Part shown: positions 6,746 through 8,639 of the stretch, piece by piece
Numbering within the stretch: position 1 is the stretch's first letter
Layout: the number at the start of each line of letters is the position of its first letter
NCBI GenBank assembly: GCA_011390855.1
Contig: JAABRN010000498.1
Span: 1-8,639 of the forward strand
From: Hydrogenophaga sp.
GTDB lineage: Bacteria > Pseudomonadota > Gammaproteobacteria > Burkholderiales > Burkholderiaceae_C
Reading direction: 5' to 3'
Length of the DNA: 8,639 nt
Position numbers and translations under genes: made by a program
Notes under the pieces: model-generated
The model's database searches: none
What the model was told of the DNA's origin: nothing
Seen by the model: the letters and a program-made list of their open reading frames with translations, nothing else

Positions 6746-8116
6746 ATGGACGTGAATTTGCAACCGCATGACCGCGGGTCGGAAAAAGTGGCTCGCCGTC
6801 GTGGCTGGATCCCGCGCCTGGGTGTGTTCAATCTCAACGACCCCAGGTGGGGTCGAGACGACGATTCTTCGCGCAACAGCGGCGATGACAATGATGAACG
6901 CCAGCCACAAAGGGATCAGCGTCCCAGAGGGCAGGGACCGAACCAGGGTCCTCCTGATCTGGATGAACTCTGGCGTGACTTCAACCGCAAGCTGGGCGGG
7001 CTGCTCGGAAACAAGGGCGGGTCAGGTGGTGGACAAGGCGGCGGCAACGGTGGCGGCGGCCTTCCAGGGTTCAAACCCAACCCCAAAGCGACCGGCATAG
7101 GCGTCGGGCTCATCGCTGGTGTGGCGGCCTTGATATGGCTGGGTACCGGATTCTTCATTGTCCAGGAAGCCCAGCAAGCCGTGATCACGCAGTTCGGCAA
7201 GTACCACAGCACGGTGGGTGCGGGTTTCAACTGGCGTCTCCCTTACCCCATTCAGCGGCACGAAACAGTCTTCGTGACCCAACTGCGCTCTGTGGACGTC
7301 GGTCGCGACAACATCCTTCCTGCCACGGGTTTGCGTGAGTCCTCGATGTTGACGGAAGACGAGAACATCGTCGATATCAAATTCGTTGTTCAATACCGTC
7401 TGAATGATGCACGTGCTTTCCTATTCGAAAGCCGAGACCCGGATGCAGCAGTGTTGAAAGCTGCAGAGACCGCTGTTCGCGAAGTGGTCGGAAAAATGAA
7501 GATGGATGCCGTGCTTGCAGAAGAGCGAGATCAGATCGCTCCCCGCGTGCGTGCCCTCATGCAAACGATTCTCGACCGCTACAAGGTGGGTATCGACGTA
7601 GTGGGTGTGAACCTGCAACAGGGCGGTGTACGACCGCCGGAGCAGGTGCAGGCCGCGTTTGACGATGTGCTGAGAGCGGGTCAGGAACGTGAACGGGCCA
7701 AGAACGAAGCCGAAGCCTATGCCAATGACGTGGTCCCACGTGCTCGCGGTGCCGCCTCTCGTCTGACCGAAGAAGCAGAAGGCTATCGCGCCCGCATCGT
7801 GGCTCAGGCAGAGGGTGACTCGCAGCGCTTCACATCGGTCTTGAATGAATACCAGAAGGCGCCTCAGGTCACTCGAGAGCGTATGTATGTCGATGCCATG
7901 CAGGAGATTTACAGCAATGTCACCAAGGTGCTGGTGGATTCCCAGTCTGGTTCCAATCTGCTTTATCTGCCTCTGGACAAAATCATGCAGATGACAGGCC
8001 AAGGACCATCGGCAGTCCAGGGGGCAGCCTCCACAACATCGCCTGCGCCGGCCACCACACCGGCCTCTCGCAGTCTTGACAACGCTGCTCGCTCGCGTGA
8101 GCGGGAGAGCCGTTAA
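6746..8116 (+). CDS. hflK: HflK, SPFH/band-7 membrane subunit of the FtsH-regulating HflKC complex
   Basis: HflK pairs with HflC in the inner membrane to build a large cage around the FtsH protease and modulate degradation of membrane proteins. The 456-residue protein begins with a charged cytoplasmic region holding FNLNDPRWGRDD, an Asp/Arg/Gln-rich stretch, LDELWRDFNRKL, and a glycine-rich linker at about 83-108. One transmembrane helix follows at about 117-139 (GIGVGLIAGVAALIWLGTG). The SPFH domain runs from FFIVQEAQQAVITQFGKY, with the typical LTEDENIVDIKFVVQYRL, and passes into a helical region rich in Glu, Arg and Ala (RERAKNEAEAYAN). The C-terminal 40 residues are Ala/Ser/Pro/Thr-rich and then Arg/Glu-rich, probably disordered. 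The ATG is preceded by a purine stretch (AAAGAAG, about 10 bases upstream). Homologues differ in N-terminal length, so the first 20 residues are the least certain part. Confidence 0.95.
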   Translation: MDVNLQPHDRGSEKVARRRGWIPRLGVFNLNDPRWGRDDDSSRNSGDDNDERQPQRDQRPRGQGPNQGPPDLDELWRDFNRKLGGLLGNKGGSGGGQGGGNGGGGLPGFKPNPKATGIGVGLIAGVAALIWLGTGFFIVQEAQQAVITQFGKYHSTVGAGFNWRLPYPIQRHETVFVTQLRSVDVGRDNILPATGLRESSMLTEDENIVDIKFVVQYRLNDARAFLFESRDPDAAVLKAAETAVREVVGKMKMDAVLAEERDQIAPRVRALMQTILDRYKVGIDVVGVNLQQGGVRPPEQVQAAFDDVLRAGQERERAKNEAEAYANDVVPRARGAASRLTEEAEGYRARIVAQAEGDSQRFTSVLNEYQKAPQVTRERMYVDAMQEIYSNVTKVLVDSQSGSNLLYLPLDKIMQMTGQGPSAVQGAASTTSPAPATTPASRSLDNAARSRERESR

Positions 8117-8154
8117 ATGGATTCGCGCGCACCCGTGACCAAAGAGCAAGCGTT

Positions 8155-8639
8155 ATGAACAAATTGGGTTTTATCCTTACGTCCTTTGTCGTGGCACTCG
8201 CGATTGCGAGTTCCATGTTGTTTGTGGTCGATCAACGCCAGTTTGGTGTGGTCTTCCAGCTTGGGCAAATCAAGCAGGTGGTGACCGAGCCGGGCCTGAA
8301 TTTCAAGCTCCCGCCGCCTTTTCAAAATGTGTCTTACATCGACAAGCGTCTGCTGACGCTTGAAAGCACCGACACCGAGCCCACACTCACTGCAGAGAAG
8401 CAGCGCGTGGTGATTGACTGGTACGTGCGCTGGCGTATCAGCGATCCACAGGTCTACATTCGCAATGTGGGAATCAACGAGCGGGCAGGGGCTCTGCAGC
8501 TCAACCGGGTGGTTCGCAACTCCTTCCAGCAGGAAGTGAACAAGCGCACCGTGAACGAATTGCTTTCCACGCGCCGTGAAGAACTCATGGCCGATGTCAA
8601 ACGCGACGTACTGGTTGCCGTGCGTGGCGCAGACCAGCC
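8155..8639 (+). CDS. hflC: HflC, SPFH/band-7 partner of HflK, N-terminal part (3' end outside window)
   Basis: The first 161 codons of hflC run off the right edge without a stop; family members are about 290-300 residues. The product starts MNKLGFILTSFVV, an N-terminal transmembrane anchor (about residues 4-24), followed directly by the SPFH domain: VVDQRQFGVVFQLGQI, EPGLNFKLPPPFQNV, DKRLLTLESTDTEP, TAEKQRVVIDWYVRWRI and LNRVVRNSFQQEV. These are the canonical HflC segments, and the short N-terminus without a glycine-rich region separates it from HflK. The ATG has a fair ribosome site (AAAGAG at 8141-8146, eight bases upstream). It lies 38 bases after hflK with no terminator between them, so the two subunits are almost certainly co-transcribed. 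Confidence 0.96.
   Translation, partial: MNKLGFILTSFVVALAIASSMLFVVDQRQFGVVFQLGQIKQVVTEPGLNFKLPPPFQNVSYIDKRLLTLESTDTEPTLTAEKQRVVIDWYVRWRISDPQVYIRNVGINERAGALQLNRVVRNSFQQEVNKRTVNELLSTRREELMADVKRDVLVAVRGADQ

Noticed and set aside
7421..8149. A 242-codon minus-strand open frame opposite hflK
   Set aside because: It lies opposite the SPFH and helical parts of HflK, with a Cys/His-rich translation typical of an antisense frame and no ribosome site.

Overview
The window is one strand-uniform, gene-dense housekeeping block from a GC-rich betaproteobacterium, most likely in the Burkholderiales and probably Comamonadaceae-like. I base this on gene order and on recognisable protein wording: IspG with the GRTTST-type insert before [10 protein letters not shown], Hfq beginning [15 protein letters not shown] with the RREH rim, and HflK with FNLNDPRWGR. 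The placement comes from recall of the families, not from a search.

Layout, all on the + strand: 3' end of ispG (isoprenoid synthesis); hisS (histidyl-tRNA synthetase); yfgM (translocon-associated TPR protein); bamB (outer-membrane assembly lipoprotein); der (double-GTPase ribosome assembly factor); hfq (RNA chaperone); hflX (ribosome-splitting GTPase); hflK; and the first 161 codons of hflC (the membrane complex that controls FtsH). Gaps between genes are 38 to 95 bases, yfgM and bamB overlap by 4 bases, and no stretch over 300 bases lacks a gene. I see no tRNA, rRNA, CRISPR array, insertion sequence, phage gene or attachment site.

In Escherichia coli these genes lie in two separate loci (ispG-hisS-yfgM-bamB-der and hfq-hflX-hflK-hflC). 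Here they are joined end to end, an arrangement I recall as usual in betaproteobacteria. The products fall into three groups: translation and ribosome maintenance (HisS, Der, HflX), envelope protein export, insertion and quality control (YfgM, BamB, HflK, HflC), and post-transcriptional control (Hfq).

I found no undescribed system. The points worth a second look are at the level of expression signals: four consecutive genes (bamB, der, hfq, hflX) that appear to start at TTG or GTG; ARN triplet tracts around the hfq start that could let Hfq bind its own message; a 6-bp GC hairpin between hfq and hflX; and a candidate promoter just before yfgM.
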